From NCBI RefSeq assembly GCF_042643165.1, contig NZ_JBHRSH010000002.1, positions 248,001 through 312,000 of the forward strand: a stretch of DNA of 64,000 nt, in the 5' to 3' direction. Made by a program: the position numbers and the translations under genes. Position 1 is the stretch's first letter, and every line of letters begins with the position of its first letter. Source of the stretch: Hyphococcus aureus. Its GTDB lineage: Bacteria; Pseudomonadota; Alphaproteobacteria; Caulobacterales; Parvularculaceae. Shown piece by piece: positions 49,002 to 60,500 of the stretch. Under the pieces are notes generated by a model, which ran no database searches, was not told the DNA's origin, and was given only the letters and a program-made list of their open reading frames with translations.

Positions 49002-50378
49002 TCAACGCTCGCTAAACGCACGATCAAGCGACCTGGATACAGGTTTCAGGATATATTGCATTAGCGTGCGGGATTGTGTGACGATTTCCGCGCGTACTTC
49101 CATGCCAGAGGAGAGTGCATGGGCGTAGCTGCCCTTGCCAATTTTTTGTTCATTCAGGGCAATATAGGCAATGTAGTAGGCTTTCCCGGTGCGTTCATCG
49201 GTAAAGCTATCGGCGGAAATGTGTGAGACGTCGCCCGAAAGCTTACCATAGCGGTTGGGGTCAAAAGTCGTCACGGTTATGCTCGTGGACTGCCCCGCTG
49301 AAATATGACCGATATCTTTTGGTTCAATGCGAACCTCTGCAAAATATTCTGCGCCTGTAGGCGTTATTTCGGCGATGACCCCGCCTGGACGAACCACATC
49401 GCCGCTTCCATCCACAAAAACGTCATTAACCACACCCGACACGGGCGCCCTTACAACCAGGCGATCTGATCTGTCGCGGGATGACATGAACGGCTTTTTC
49501 AATTCTGCAAGTTCTGCCAGAACGGTAGCGCGCTCTTCCGAGAGACGGCTTTTATATTCTGCTTCGGCGCCGGCGCGGTCAGCGGCGGCCGCGTTCAAGG
49601 AATCTCGTGCCTGGTCAAGTCGCGTGCGCGCTACGATGGCCGCGGCGTCCGCGCTTGCCACATTCGATTTGGCCTGCAAATAGGTTTGTTTTGATGTGAA
49701 CCCTTCGTCAATCAACTCATCCTGAATGGCAAGCTGTTCTCTTGCGAACTGGAGAAGGTCTGTATCCGCCCTTAATTCCGCTTCAGCTTTCGTCACTTCC
49801 GCTTTCGCTGAAGTTTCCCGCGAAACAAAAGTAGCCATAATCGCTTCATGCTGGGCTAGATTTGCGTCATAGATAGATTGTTGCTCTTTGACCAGCATCG
49901 GCCATTCTTGCCGCCATTTTGCAAAATCTGGAGTGTCCAATTCCGCCTGTGCCGCCATACGAGCGGCGCGGATTTCCAGACTGGCTTGTCTGGCGGTGAG
50001 GCGATCAAATTCTCCGCCGCTGCTTTCCGGACGAAGCTTCGCCAGAGCCTGTTTCTCTGTAACTATGTCGCCAGGCTTGACCAGTATCTCTTCTATAATG
50101 CCGCCTTCAAAATGTGCGGCTTCTCGCGTAGATCCGTAGGGTGCAATTTGACCTGTGGCGACAGAAACTTCGCGCACATGAGCGATATTCGCCCATACCA
50201 GTAGGAGAATAAAAAGCCCGCTGATGATAGCCATCGCGGCTTTCGCAAGGTGCGGAGGCGCTCCTTCTTCCAGCTCAAGGGGAAGTGATAGGCCATGCCT
50301 CTCACCAACTTTTTCCTGTCTTGCCGCCACTTGTATGGTTGGTTTACGCATGATCTTACTCTGTTTTTCGCTACTCAT
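49002..50378 (-). CDS. Type I secretion membrane-fusion protein
   Basis: A 458-residue HlyD-family adaptor. One membrane helix (about residues 43-62, AAMAIISGLFILLLVWANIAH) is followed by the lipoyl/beta-barrel part (ATGQIAPYGSTREAAHFEGGIIEEILVKPGDIV). Long coiled-coil arms cover about 120-300. The closing barrel includes VVRPGGVIAEITPTGAEYFAEVRIEPKDIGHI. It would link the ABC exporter to an outer-membrane channel. Its ATG overlaps the ABC gene stop as ATGA. No TolC gene is in the window. Confidence 0.92.
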   Translation of the reverse strand: MSSEKQSKIMRKPTIQVAARQEKVGERHGLSLPLELEEGAPPHLAKAAMAIISGLFILLLVWANIAHVREVSVATGQIAPYGSTREAAHFEGGIIEEILVKPGDIVTEKQALAKLRPESSGGEFDRLTARQASLEIRAARMAAQAELDTPDFAKWRQEWPMLVKEQQSIYDANLAQHEAIMATFVSRETSAKAEVTKAEAELRADTDLLQFAREQLAIQDELIDEGFTSKQTYLQAKSNVASADAAAIVARTRLDQARDSLNAAAADRAGAEAEYKSRLSEERATVLAELAELKKPFMSSRDRSDRLVVRAPVSGVVNDVFVDGSGDVVRPGGVIAEITPTGAEYFAEVRIEPKDIGHISAGQSTSITVTTFDPNRYGKLSGDVSHISADSFTDERTGKAYYIAYIALNEQKIGKGSYAHALSSGMEVRAEIVTQSRTLMQYILKPVSRSLDRAFSER

Positions 50379-52603
50379 GCCGCGAGGACTTTTGAAACAA
50401 TCTCACCCGGCGCACCGATGTCTCGTACGGCGCCCCGGTCGAGCCAAACGACTCTGTCTGCTATGCGCATGTGGCTTGGCCGCTGGGTTGTCATAATAAT
50501 TGTGCTGTTTTGGCGTTTTTCTTCAATCAAAGACAGCAGCGCCTGTTCGCCAGCTTGGTCGAGGCTGACGGCTGGCTCATCAAGAATGTAAATCGGCGCT
50601 TCCTTAATGAACGCGCGAGCAAGGTTGATCCGGCTCAGTAGAGGGTCCGGCCATGCTGAGCGCGCCATCGTCGTGCATCGTGTTTCAAGACCCAGCTCGA
50701 GTGCGCCGCCAAAATACTGGTCAATGCCAAGACGAAACGCGATCGCCTCAATGTCCCTATCGGTTGCGTCAGGCCGGGCGAGGCGGATATTTTGTGCGAC
50801 GGTGCCATGAAAAAGATCAAGCGACTGTAGCCCGACGCCAATCGCCTGACGCCATTCTCCGCGTTCAAGCTGGCGAAGATCAAGACCATCTATGTAGATC
50901 GAGCCCGCTTGCTGCTGGTAAAGACCTAGAATAACGCGCAGCATTGTTGAGACGCCGGACCCACTGCGACCATAAAGGCATACAAGCTCACCTTGGCGTG
51001 CTTCGAAGGAAACGCTCCGAAGAGAAGGTTCGCGTTGGCCCGCATAACGGAATGAAACCTTGTCTACGATGATGTGACCCTTGAAACTCCGCGGTATTGA
51101 GGGCCCTGCATTCGGTTCGCGATCAAGCGGCAGCCGGACCAGCCGGTTGATTTGTTGCAGGCTTTGGACAGTCTGACCAAGTGTAAGGCCGGTAAGAAAC
51201 AGATTGCGGATTGGACCGAGGACTCTCCAGGATAGAGCCATCACAGCAATCAAGGCTCCGCCGGAAAGGTTGCCGTCGATTACCATCGTGACGCCGAAAG
51301 CGAGTACACCCACGCCCGCAAGTGCGACCATGGATTGTGAGAAGATTTGCAAGAGAGAATTTATTTGGCGCGCATTCATATTCGCTACGACAGATTCGGC
51401 CGATAATTTGCGATGTCTGCGTAACCAGACATGCTCGGCCGCCAAATCATTAATAGCTTTCTGGGAAGACACGGCTTCGACCATCAGATTGTTGAGATGA
51501 GAGCGTGCTTCACCGGATTTTTTTATTAAGGCTCCAGTCTTTGGGATAGCCCAGCAGGCGGCCAGCGCATAAATCGCGATCAAGGAAATTGGCGCCCATA
51601 CGAGAGAGCCGCCGATAAAAGCAATCACAATTATAAACAGCGCTATATAAGGAAGATCGAAAACTGCGCTTGCAAGAGGTCCTGTGAAAGCTTCGTGCAA
51701 CGATGTCATCTGGCGCAAACGGGTGAGCTGAGAGCCGATCGGCGCATCTTCGGTATGTGACAATGGCAGATGAAGCAGGTGACGAAAGGCTGTTTCGTTG
51801 AGTTGTTCATCGAGCCGTGCGCCTAGATAGGCTTGCAATTGAACGCGAATTCTCCTGAGGAGGTAATCTGCGGCAATGATAATGGCGATTCCTGCGGTGA
51901 GGCCGGCCAATACATCATATGATTTTGCGGCGACGGCTTTGTCATAGACCGCCATAACATAGATAGGCGGGGCCAGAGCAAGGATATTGATGATAAAACT
52001 GATGTAAAAGATTTGTCGGATATGCGGGGAAAAGACAGACAAAAGCTGATCCGTCCAAGAGTTTTGCGGAGCGTTTTGCGGAGTGTCTGATTTTTCAATT
52101 TTTTCCGGAAAAATTGCTGTGGCGTGCACTTCCTCGGCTTTATGCGAGCTGCGCATGCCGGTCGAAGGATCGAATATTACGATCTCGCTGTCACGACTGC
52201 GCTGCTCCGCCAGCTTCACAGAGCCGTCTTCATAACGGAGAAAGCAAGGGAGGTATTCTGTCCGCAGATTTTTCGATGAGGCTGGTTCTGCAGTTGTCGT
52301 GAAGCCAAGATGGAAAAGCATCGAGCGGAAAGCGGAGACTGTAGACAGCTCATCTGCATGAGGCATCGATTCAAATATACGCCTAGGGCCTTGAGCCCAG
52401 CCGGTCAATTTAAGGAATTGCTCAAGTACAACCAGGCAATCAGTATCAGCCGCATTTGATTGCGAATTGTCACGACTGAAGGCTGCGCGGAGACGCGCGT
52501 GTAGCATCCCAACCGGGCTTTGAACAGGTAGTGCCTCCTGATTTGCAACAACAGCATCAGTTTCCTTAGGCGCCGTATTCTTTTTCTCTGGCGTCGTCAT
52601 CAT
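50375..52603 (-). CDS. Type I secretion ABC protein with atypical NBD (second half)
   Basis: A 742-residue ABC half-transporter. Residues about 30-160 resemble the C39-like N-domain of type I exporters, then six transmembrane helices (about 190-470) and an NBD. The NBD is degenerate: the Walker A loop reads GRSGSGVST, with Val for the catalytic Lys; the signature region reads AWPDPLLSRINLARA instead of LSGGQ; and the H-loop position has Gln (TTQRPS). Walker B (YILDEP) is retained. The frame is intact. It overlaps the other ABC gene by 4 bases. Confidence 0.88.
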   Translation of the reverse strand: MMTTPEKKNTAPKETDAVVANQEALPVQSPVGMLHARLRAAFSRDNSQSNAADTDCLVVLEQFLKLTGWAQGPRRIFESMPHADELSTVSAFRSMLFHLGFTTTAEPASSKNLRTEYLPCFLRYEDGSVKLAEQRSRDSEIVIFDPSTGMRSSHKAEEVHATAIFPEKIEKSDTPQNAPQNSWTDQLLSVFSPHIRQIFYISFIINILALAPPIYVMAVYDKAVAAKSYDVLAGLTAGIAIIIAADYLLRRIRVQLQAYLGARLDEQLNETAFRHLLHLPLSHTEDAPIGSQLTRLRQMTSLHEAFTGPLASAVFDLPYIALFIIVIAFIGGSLVWAPISLIAIYALAACWAIPKTGALIKKSGEARSHLNNLMVEAVSSQKAINDLAAEHVWLRRHRKLSAESVVANMNARQINSLLQIFSQSMVALAGVGVLAFGVTMVIDGNLSGGALIAVMALSWRVLGPIRNLFLTGLTLGQTVQSLQQINRLVRLPLDREPNAGPSIPRSFKGHIIVDKVSFRYAGQREPSLRSVSFEARQGELVCLYGRSGSGVSTMLRVILGLYQQQAGSIYIDGLDLRQLERGEWRQAIGVGLQSLDLFHGTVAQNIRLARPDATDRDIEAIAFRLGIDQYFGGALELGLETRCTTMARSAWPDPLLSRINLARAFIKEAPIYILDEPAVSLDQAGEQALLSLIEEKRQNSTIIMTTQRPSHMRIADRVVWLDRGAVRDIGAPGEIVSKVLAA

Positions 52604-54312
52604 GCGATTATCTTTACTTCTGGCGTTTCGCTCTCATGAACAAGCGTTCCATTTGAAATGCTGTATGTCTTATCTGCGAGGCGAAGAAGGGAGGGCCGAT
52701 GTGTTGCGATAACCGTTGTTATCTTCCCCTTAAGTCGGCCTAAGGCTTCGATAAATCGTTGCTCTCCGGCGAGATCCAGAAGAGTATTTGCTTCGTCAAG
52801 AACGAGTACAGCGGGTCGCATGGCCAAGGCGCGCGTCAACGTTATACGCTGTGCTGTTGGCGCTGGGATGTCATTTCCTGTAGCGCTTTTTAAATGCGTG
52901 TCATAGCCAAGCGGCATGCGCATGACCTCATCGTCAAGGCCGGTAAATTTGGCGGCCAGAAGCGCTATTTTAACAGGCGTTTCCCCGAAAAGTGTAATGT
53001 TCTCGAGTATACTGCCTCTGAAAATCGCCGGGGTGAGCCCTACATATCTCACATGCCGACGCAATATGTTGGGGTCATTGGGGCCGCATACATCTGCGCC
53101 CACACGGATTTCGCCTTCTATAATAGGCGCGTCCTGAACAAGCGCTCTTAGTAATGTCGATCGACCGCTTCCATCATCGCCAGTTATGGCGATGAATTCA
53201 CCTGCAGCAATATCAAGGTTTACATTTGAGAATAAAGGCTCGGCGCCTTCATGCTTTATGGTCACGTTAGACAGCTTTACGGGCTTTGGCTGAAAACGTT
53301 CCTGAAAACGATGAGGCTGCATGTTGTAGGCGTCGGCGCAATCAAAAATGGATGTAATGCGCGCACGCCTGTGCTGAGCTAATTTGACTTCATTCCAGCT
53401 TGCAAGCGAGCGCATTAAGGGTTGCAACAGCTGTGAAGACAGCAGCATGCAACAGGCGAGGGCGCCAAGGGTTAAGCGGCCATTCAAGACGAGTGCAGCG
53501 CCGCTTCCGACGATAACGACTGTGGATAGCGAAGCATAGGCGTTGTTGTAGGTTTGTGCCGCTCCAGTCAGGTTGATCATTCGCTGCGTGACTGTGCTGG
53601 CGGCAGATTGTAGGCGTTGAAAACGCCGCATAATTTGCGGCTCCATGGCGCAAGCCTTCACGGTTTGAATCGCGCGCAAAACTTCAATGATGAAGTCCTG
53701 TTTTCTGGCGTCAAACTCTTCACGCTCAGAAATAGCGGCGTTAAGCCATTGTGTTCCCCTAAAGGCGAGATAGGAAAATACTGCAAACAAACCAACGACA
53801 GCAGCAAACACCCAACCGCCAATAAGGACGATAACCAAGGAAAAAATAGGAATGAATAGAATATCAACCACAACAGTACGCGACTGAGAGCAGTAGTGAT
53901 TGCCTAGCCCGTTTATCGCATTTAGTTGCTCGAGATGTTCGCTTGTTGAAACCTTTCCAAACGCTGAAGGGCGTCCGGAAAGCATGGTTTGCATAGCCTT
54001 GGCGGTGAGGTTGTGGGTAAACGCTGCTGCCGACCAGTTTATCACTACTGAGCGTAGGTATTTAAGGACGCCATCAGTCACGACAGCGACGACTAGTAAC
54101 AAAAGCAATATGGTGAGCGTTGCATAGGCGGCGTTAGGCAAAACCCGATCGTAAATCTGCAGGATGGTTAGCGGCAGCGCCAAAGAAAGAAGATTGATGA
54201 CGCATGAGGCTACATAGGCCGTACGGCTCATAGGCGGCGGCAGCAGATCGCCGGCGCCGTTTTCGTTGCTGTTGAACAACTCGGTCGCGAATTCTCGCAC
54301 TATCGAACGCAT
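52600..54312 (-). CDS. Type I secretion ABC protein with atypical NBD (first half)
   Basis: A 570-residue ABC half-transporter with six membrane helices (about 30-310) and an NBD from about 335. The Walker A reads GDDGSGRST (Arg for Lys), the Q-loop position has Thr (VGLTPAIF), and the signature region is NDIPAPTAQRITLTRAL rather than LSGGQ. Walker B (VLVLDEA) and the H-loop His (IATHRPS) remain. It is the first gene of a three-gene operon. Together with its partner it probably exports the divergent giant protein, but how the pair hydrolyses ATP is unclear. Confidence 0.88.
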   Translation of the reverse strand: MRSIVREFATELFNSNENGAGDLLPPPMSRTAYVASCVINLLSLALPLTILQIYDRVLPNAAYATLTILLLLLVVAVVTDGVLKYLRSVVINWSAAAFTHNLTAKAMQTMLSGRPSAFGKVSTSEHLEQLNAINGLGNHYCSQSRTVVVDILFIPIFSLVIVLIGGWVFAAVVGLFAVFSYLAFRGTQWLNAAISEREEFDARKQDFIIEVLRAIQTVKACAMEPQIMRRFQRLQSAASTVTQRMINLTGAAQTYNNAYASLSTVVIVGSGAALVLNGRLTLGALACCMLLSSQLLQPLMRSLASWNEVKLAQHRRARITSIFDCADAYNMQPHRFQERFQPKPVKLSNVTIKHEGAEPLFSNVNLDIAAGEFIAITGDDGSGRSTLLRALVQDAPIIEGEIRVGADVCGPNDPNILRRHVRYVGLTPAIFRGSILENITLFGETPVKIALLAAKFTGLDDEVMRMPLGYDTHLKSATGNDIPAPTAQRITLTRALAMRPAVLVLDEANTLLDLAGEQRFIEALGRLKGKITTVIATHRPSLLRLADKTYSISNGTLVHESETPEVKIIA

Positions 54313-54502
54313 ACTCGTTTATTCTACTTGTGACTGCGCAATTCAGCATTTGTTTATGGTTAAATCCTTTCGGAATGATTTTCCGAGTACAGAAAATCTT
54401 CAAAAAATTGCACTTTTTCAGCCTGTTAACCAATATGATAAGGGTCTGATTAAGCGTCACTGCCTATGCTCGCGGGAGGTTAGCTACGAGTAGAGTGTAA
54501 CG
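54313..54502. promoter_or_regulatory. Divergent region of the secretion locus
   Basis: 190 AT-rich bases between the ABC operon and the giant secreted protein. It contains GGTTAAATCC and GTTAACC elements but no exact CtrA box. The region probably holds both promoters. A weak GAG-type ribosome site lies before the ATG at 54503. Confidence 0.5.
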
Positions 54503-57500
54503 ATGGCGAAAGATCAGCCCGCAACAGAAGTTGCAGATGAAAACAAGCTGCAAAGCGAAGACCGCCATCGTATCGAAGATGCGGCGTTTGAAAACGATCG
54601 TGATGCGTTGAAGAAAGCGCGCGATGAGGAAAAGCCAGCTATTGAGGGCGGCGATAACTCTGGCGATTACGCCAATTTACACTTTGGTGAACAAAACCTT
54701 TATGAGCCGGAGGCTGTTGACGAAGGCCGCACGAACGAGTCTCAGATCGGACCGATAGCTTCGCCCAGCCTCGCGTCTGACGGCGCCACACAGGATGAGG
54801 TGGGTATTGATCCTGACGGTTTACAAGGGCATGCGCCTAACCATGCGCTGTATCCTGCGGAGCTTCCTGATACTTTGCCCTTGCCTGATGAAACAACAGA
54901 TGGCGAAGCTTTCCAGGACAGCAGGGTTCCAGAGATTCTTGACGCCACAGTTGCGTCTGGCTTAACCGAAGCGCCACAACTAGCTGGTGATGGGGTTGAA
55001 GAGCGCTCTTTCAATAAAACGCCGCAGGCTGCCAGGTTAACAGCGGATCGCACAAACACTGATACAACCACTGACAATGGCGCCGAAGAGGGCAATCAAG
55101 GTGCAGGAGGCGCCATACCGGAAGACACTCTTGCAGGCGACGGAGGCGATGAGGGGGAAATCAATGAACCCACTGCCAATCTATCGCCTACGGATATCAT
55201 CCTTGATGGCGGCAGCGCTTCCGAAAACCTGGCTGGCGCTCTTGTAGCCCATTTGTCAGCAGACGACCCGGATCGAGGCGATACGTCAGCTTTCACCCTC
55301 ATCAGAGATGACTCCGGTCTATTCGAGCTTGTGGGCGACACTCTTCAACTGAAAGATGACGCCGCTTTCGATTACGAGGTGCAATCCTCTTATGACGTGA
55401 CATTAGGCGTCACGGATAGCGCTGGGAATACGTTTGAGAAAACTGTTTCCATCCATGTTGAAAACGTGAATGAAGCGCCTACAGATATTGGACTTTCTTC
55501 TTTCACCATTGCTGAAAACGTCGATGGCGGCGTTGTCGGCGATCTATCTGTGCTTGATCCTGATGCGGGTGAGGGGTTCTCCTTTACTGTTTCGGATGAC
55601 CGTTTTGAAGTGGTCGGAAATCAGTTAAAACTTAAAGACGGCGTTGCCTTGGACGCAGAAACCACAGCGCCTTTCAATGTCAATATCATGGCCACTGATT
55701 CCGGTGGCTTGACTATTAACGGCGACTTTACAGTCAGTGTTCTTGATCAAAACGAAGCTCCAGTAATCGAAGTAATTCACGAAGCGGGCCTTCGTGCATC
55801 CTATTACAATATCGGCCACTCTCTTAGCGATCTGGATGAGGTGGATTTTGACGCGGAGCCGGATGCTCGGGGCGTTGTTGACAGCCTAAATTATATGACA
55901 GGTCAGGAATCATTCTGGGATGGGGCGCCCGGAGACTATTTCGCTGCGAAATATGAAGGAAACTTGGTCGTCAATGAAGGCGGGTCCTATACCTTTAATA
56001 TGGCGAGCGATGACGGCAGCATGCTCTTCATTGACGGTGTCGCGGTGCTGGATAATGACGGGCTACATGGCACACGTACGCGAACTGTGACTGTGGATTT
56101 AGATTCCGGTTCTCATGATATCGAAATACGCTACTTCGAAAATGGCGGGTCACAGACACTGCAACTTTCATGGTCAGGCCCCGATACTGGCGGTGTGACA
56201 GAAGTGATCGGAGGCGACTCCTTCGAGTATGGCGCGTCGATCGACAATCTCACGCTTGACGACGATTCCGCTGGCGCCGTTGTTGCGCGCCTCTCAGTGT
56301 CAGACCCGGATATAGGCGACACCCATACTTATTCCGTCAATGATGATCGTTTTGAAGTCGTCGATGAAGGCGGCGGAACATACCTAAAACTGAAAGATGG
56401 CGTTGCGGTCGACTATGAGGTCGAGTCGGCATTGAATGTTGAGGTGACGGTAACAGATGCTGGCGGCGCCAGCAATACACTGAACTTTCCGATCACGGTT
56501 ATTGATACGAATCACGCACCTTCAATTGAGCTTATGGGCGGAGAGGGGCTTCGGGCATCTTATTACAATATCGGCCATTCTCTTAGCGACCTCGATCAGG
56601 TGGACTTTAATGCAGCGCCTGACGCGGAAGGCATCGTTGATAGTTTGAACTATATGGCTGGTCAGGAATCATTCTGGGACGGGGCTCCAGGTGATTATTT
56701 TGCCGCCAAATATGAAGGTCAGATCTTAGTAGAAGAAGGTGGCGTATACACCTTCAATATGGCGAGTGATGATGGCAGCATGCTGTTTATTGACGGCGTC
56801 GCGGTGCTGGATAATGACGGCCTTCATTCAACACGCACCCGTACAGTGAGTGTGGATTTGGACTCCGGCTCTCATGATATTGAAGTGCGTTATTTTGAAA
56901 ATGGCGGGTCACAGACACTACAACTTTCCTGGTCAGGTCCCGACACTAATGGCATTACTGAAGTTATCGGCAGTGAAACCTATCGCTTGCCTGGCTTTGA
57001 AGATACAGATCGCCTTGGCCTTACGGAGAATGCTGAAGGCGATATAGCTGCGCACCTTACCATCTCCGACATCGAAAATGATAGCGTATCGATCACAGTC
57101 GATGATGAACGATTTGAAGTCGTCAATGATAGCGACGGCTATGTGTTGAAACTGAAAGACGGCGTCCATGTAAATTATGAGGCAGAGTCGGAAATATCCG
57201 TAACCGTAACGGCGACAGACGCCCATGGCGAAAGTTCTACGCAATCTTTCTCCATACCCGTTCTGAATGTAGACGAGACGCCCGTAAACTTCACGCTCTC
57301 GGCCGATGACAGTGTAGGGAGCTTGTCTCTCAATCAGGATGGTGGGACCGATGATGCTGTGATTGCATCTGATCTTGCAGGCTTTCCGACTAACGCCTTG
57401 ACGGTTGAGGTCCGGTTCTCGTCAGAGCAGACCGATGTGGGTAACGGCACACCGCTATTTTCATATGCGGCGAGTGACGGCTCCGACAATGAGGCGCTTA

Positions 57501-60500
57501 TCTGGCTCGAAGGATCGAGCGGGAACATGCATATCTTCCTCGCCGGCCAAAAAATCAATACAGGTGTGCCGAACGCGTCTTTGCTTGACGGCGAGGAACA
57601 TCAGGTTTCGTTCACCTGGGACCAAGTTTCGAATGAGCTCCATGTTTATGTAGATGGCGAGTCAGCCTTTGACGCTACAATCAATATTCGCGACCTGAAA
57701 GCTGGAGGCACATTGGTTCTTGGCCAGGAGCAGGATTCAGAAGGCGGCGGATTTGTAACCGGCCAGGTTTTTGAAGGCGAAATCGCTGAGGTGCGTATTT
57801 TTGACTATGCGCGAAGCGAGTCTGAGATTGCTGACAACACAGGTGTCTCTATCGCTGACCCGGAAACCGAACCCGGCCTCACTAATAATTGGGTTATGAA
57901 TGAGGCGTCTGGAGGGGTTATTGAAGACCTCGTTGGAACAGATGATTTCCAGCTGGTCAACGGCGCTCATGTTGAAGGCGGAGCCATATTCGACACACCT
58001 ACGGTGCTGGAAAACAACCCCGGCGCTATCGCAGGAACTCTCTCTGCGACTGATCCAGATACTGGTGCTCCTATAGATGCTTTCGCGATTGTCAACGATC
58101 CATCCGGCGCATTTGAAATTGTCGGCAATGAGGTAAAACTCAAAGACGGCATATCATTGGATTATGAATCCCAGAGTTCATATGAACTGACCATTGAAGC
58201 GAAAGGGCCGGATGGGGAGACGGCGCAACAGACTTTCACTGTCGCCGTTGCAAATCAGGATGAAGCGCCGGTTGACTTCAATTTGGACCCGGCTGCTGCT
58301 GTTAAAGTGCTCTCTCTTAATCAGGATGGCGGAGTTGATGACGCTGCCATTTCATCTGAGCTTGCAGGGTTTCCGACTGACGCCCTGACAGTTGAAGTTC
58401 GCTTTTCGTCAGATCAAACCGATGTAGGTGGCGGCGCGCCGCTTTTGTCTTATGCAGCGAACGACGGATCAAACAATGAGGCATTGTTGTTCCTTGAAGG
58501 CGCAAGCGGGACCCTTCAAGTTTATATTGCCGGGCAAAAAATCAATACAGGCGTGACGAATCAGTCGCTGCTTGACGGCCAAGAGCATCAGGTTTCTTTC
58601 ACCTGGGATCAAGATTCGAACGAACTCCATGTTTATGTTGATGGTGAAGCGGCTTTCGATACGACCGTAAATATCCGCGACCTGAAGGCGGGCGGGACGG
58701 TTTCATTCGGCCAAGAACAAGACGCTGAAGCAGGTGGCTTCGATTCTAATCAGGTATTTGAAGGCGAGATTGCGGAGGTGCGTATCTTCGATTACGCGCG
58801 CAGTGAAGCAGAGATCGCAGAGCATAATGGAACTCCAATCGGAGATCCTGAAACTGAACCCGGCCTGATCAATAACTGGCTCATGAATGAGGCTGAGAAC
58901 GGCGAGATTGCAGATCTCGTCGGCGTCGACAATCTTGTACTTGTGAATGGGGCAAGTATTCAGAACAGCGTTATTTCAGATATTCCTCTTGTTTCCGAAA
59001 ATGATCCGGGCGCCGTTGTCGGGTTTCTCACTGCAAATGACTCTGTTACCGGCGATCCGGTTTCAACTTTTGAAATAAGCAATGATCCGTCCGGCTATTT
59101 CGAGATCGTCGGAAACCAACTGAAACTAAAGGATGGTGTCGCGCTTGATTATGAAGAGGCGCAGTCTTTTGAGGTCTCGATTGAAGCCGTTGGCGATAGC
59201 GGTGAAGCAACGCTGATGACTGTTACTGTTCAGGTTGGCGATATTGCCGAGCCAAATGAAATACCAGGCACAGAAGGCACCGACCGCCTCATCAGCACAA
59301 GCGCGGATGAAATTATTTCAGGCGGCGCAGGGGAAGATACGGTTGTTTATTCCGGTAACCGCGCCGATTACACAATCACGCAGGAAACTGAAACCACTTA
59401 TCGCGTGACTGACAATCGCCCGGACTCCCCCGATGGCGCTGATATCGTCTACTCGACAGAAAACTTCGAATTTGCGGATCAGACAATCAGCGCGGAGAAT
59501 ATTCTGAACGCGCCGCCGACGGATATCGCGTTGGGACTATCTACGTCGACAGTTTCAAAGAACGCGTCGGTAAGCGATGCCGAGATTAATGTAGCAGACG
59601 GCGGCGGCGCTGATACGGCGCAAGTCGACCTTTCCGGCGTTGTCGATGGAAGCGCTGAAATCACTGTATCCTTCGGGGTTATCGATAATTCGTTTGAGCT
59701 CGTGGTCAATGGCGAGTCGCTGACAGGAGAAACAATACAACTCCAATCCAATGTTTACGACGCGTCAAATCAAGCGTTGCTGCAATTTGGAGATGGAGGC
59801 GCTATCGATTCTCCGTGGGTGGCTAACAGTGACGGGTCGCCGCGACTGATCGCGCATATTACAAGTGAAGGCGTGGAAATTCTCGCGACCCGCACACCAT
59901 CTTCCGGTGAATATGAAGCGATGACCATCATCAATGGTGACTTCACAACGCCGTCCTTTGTTGATGGCGTTAACACAGTGACTGTCATTAATCCCGATGA
60001 TGATGGCCCGGATGGTCTGAACGCAACCGTATCGGCACGATATGACGAAGTCGTAGAGGGACCAGTTTCCGGAGAGGAGGGCGCTCTGGTCGGTAGCCTT
60101 TCGTCTTCTGATGCTGACGCCGTTGCTGCGCCGGCTTACACCATTGTCGATGATGCTTCAGGGTTGTTTGAAATTTCCGGCGACCAGCTCAAAGTCAAAG
60201 ATGGGATGTCATTGGATTATGACGCCCAACAGTCACACGATATCACGGTTGAGGTGATGGACGAGCATGGCGCGATTTATCAGGAAACACTCACGATTGA
60301 CGTGCAGGAAGCGAGCGCGGCGTCTGAGCACGTTTATGGTGATGCAGGCGACAATGTTCTGAACGGCGGCGCTGGCGGCGACATCATCTATGGAGGCGCC
60401 GGGAATGACTCCATTACGGGCGGCGCCGGTGATGACGTCATGAATGGCGGCGATGGTTCAGACGTCTTCGTTTATGAAATGGGCGATGGTTCGGACGTCA

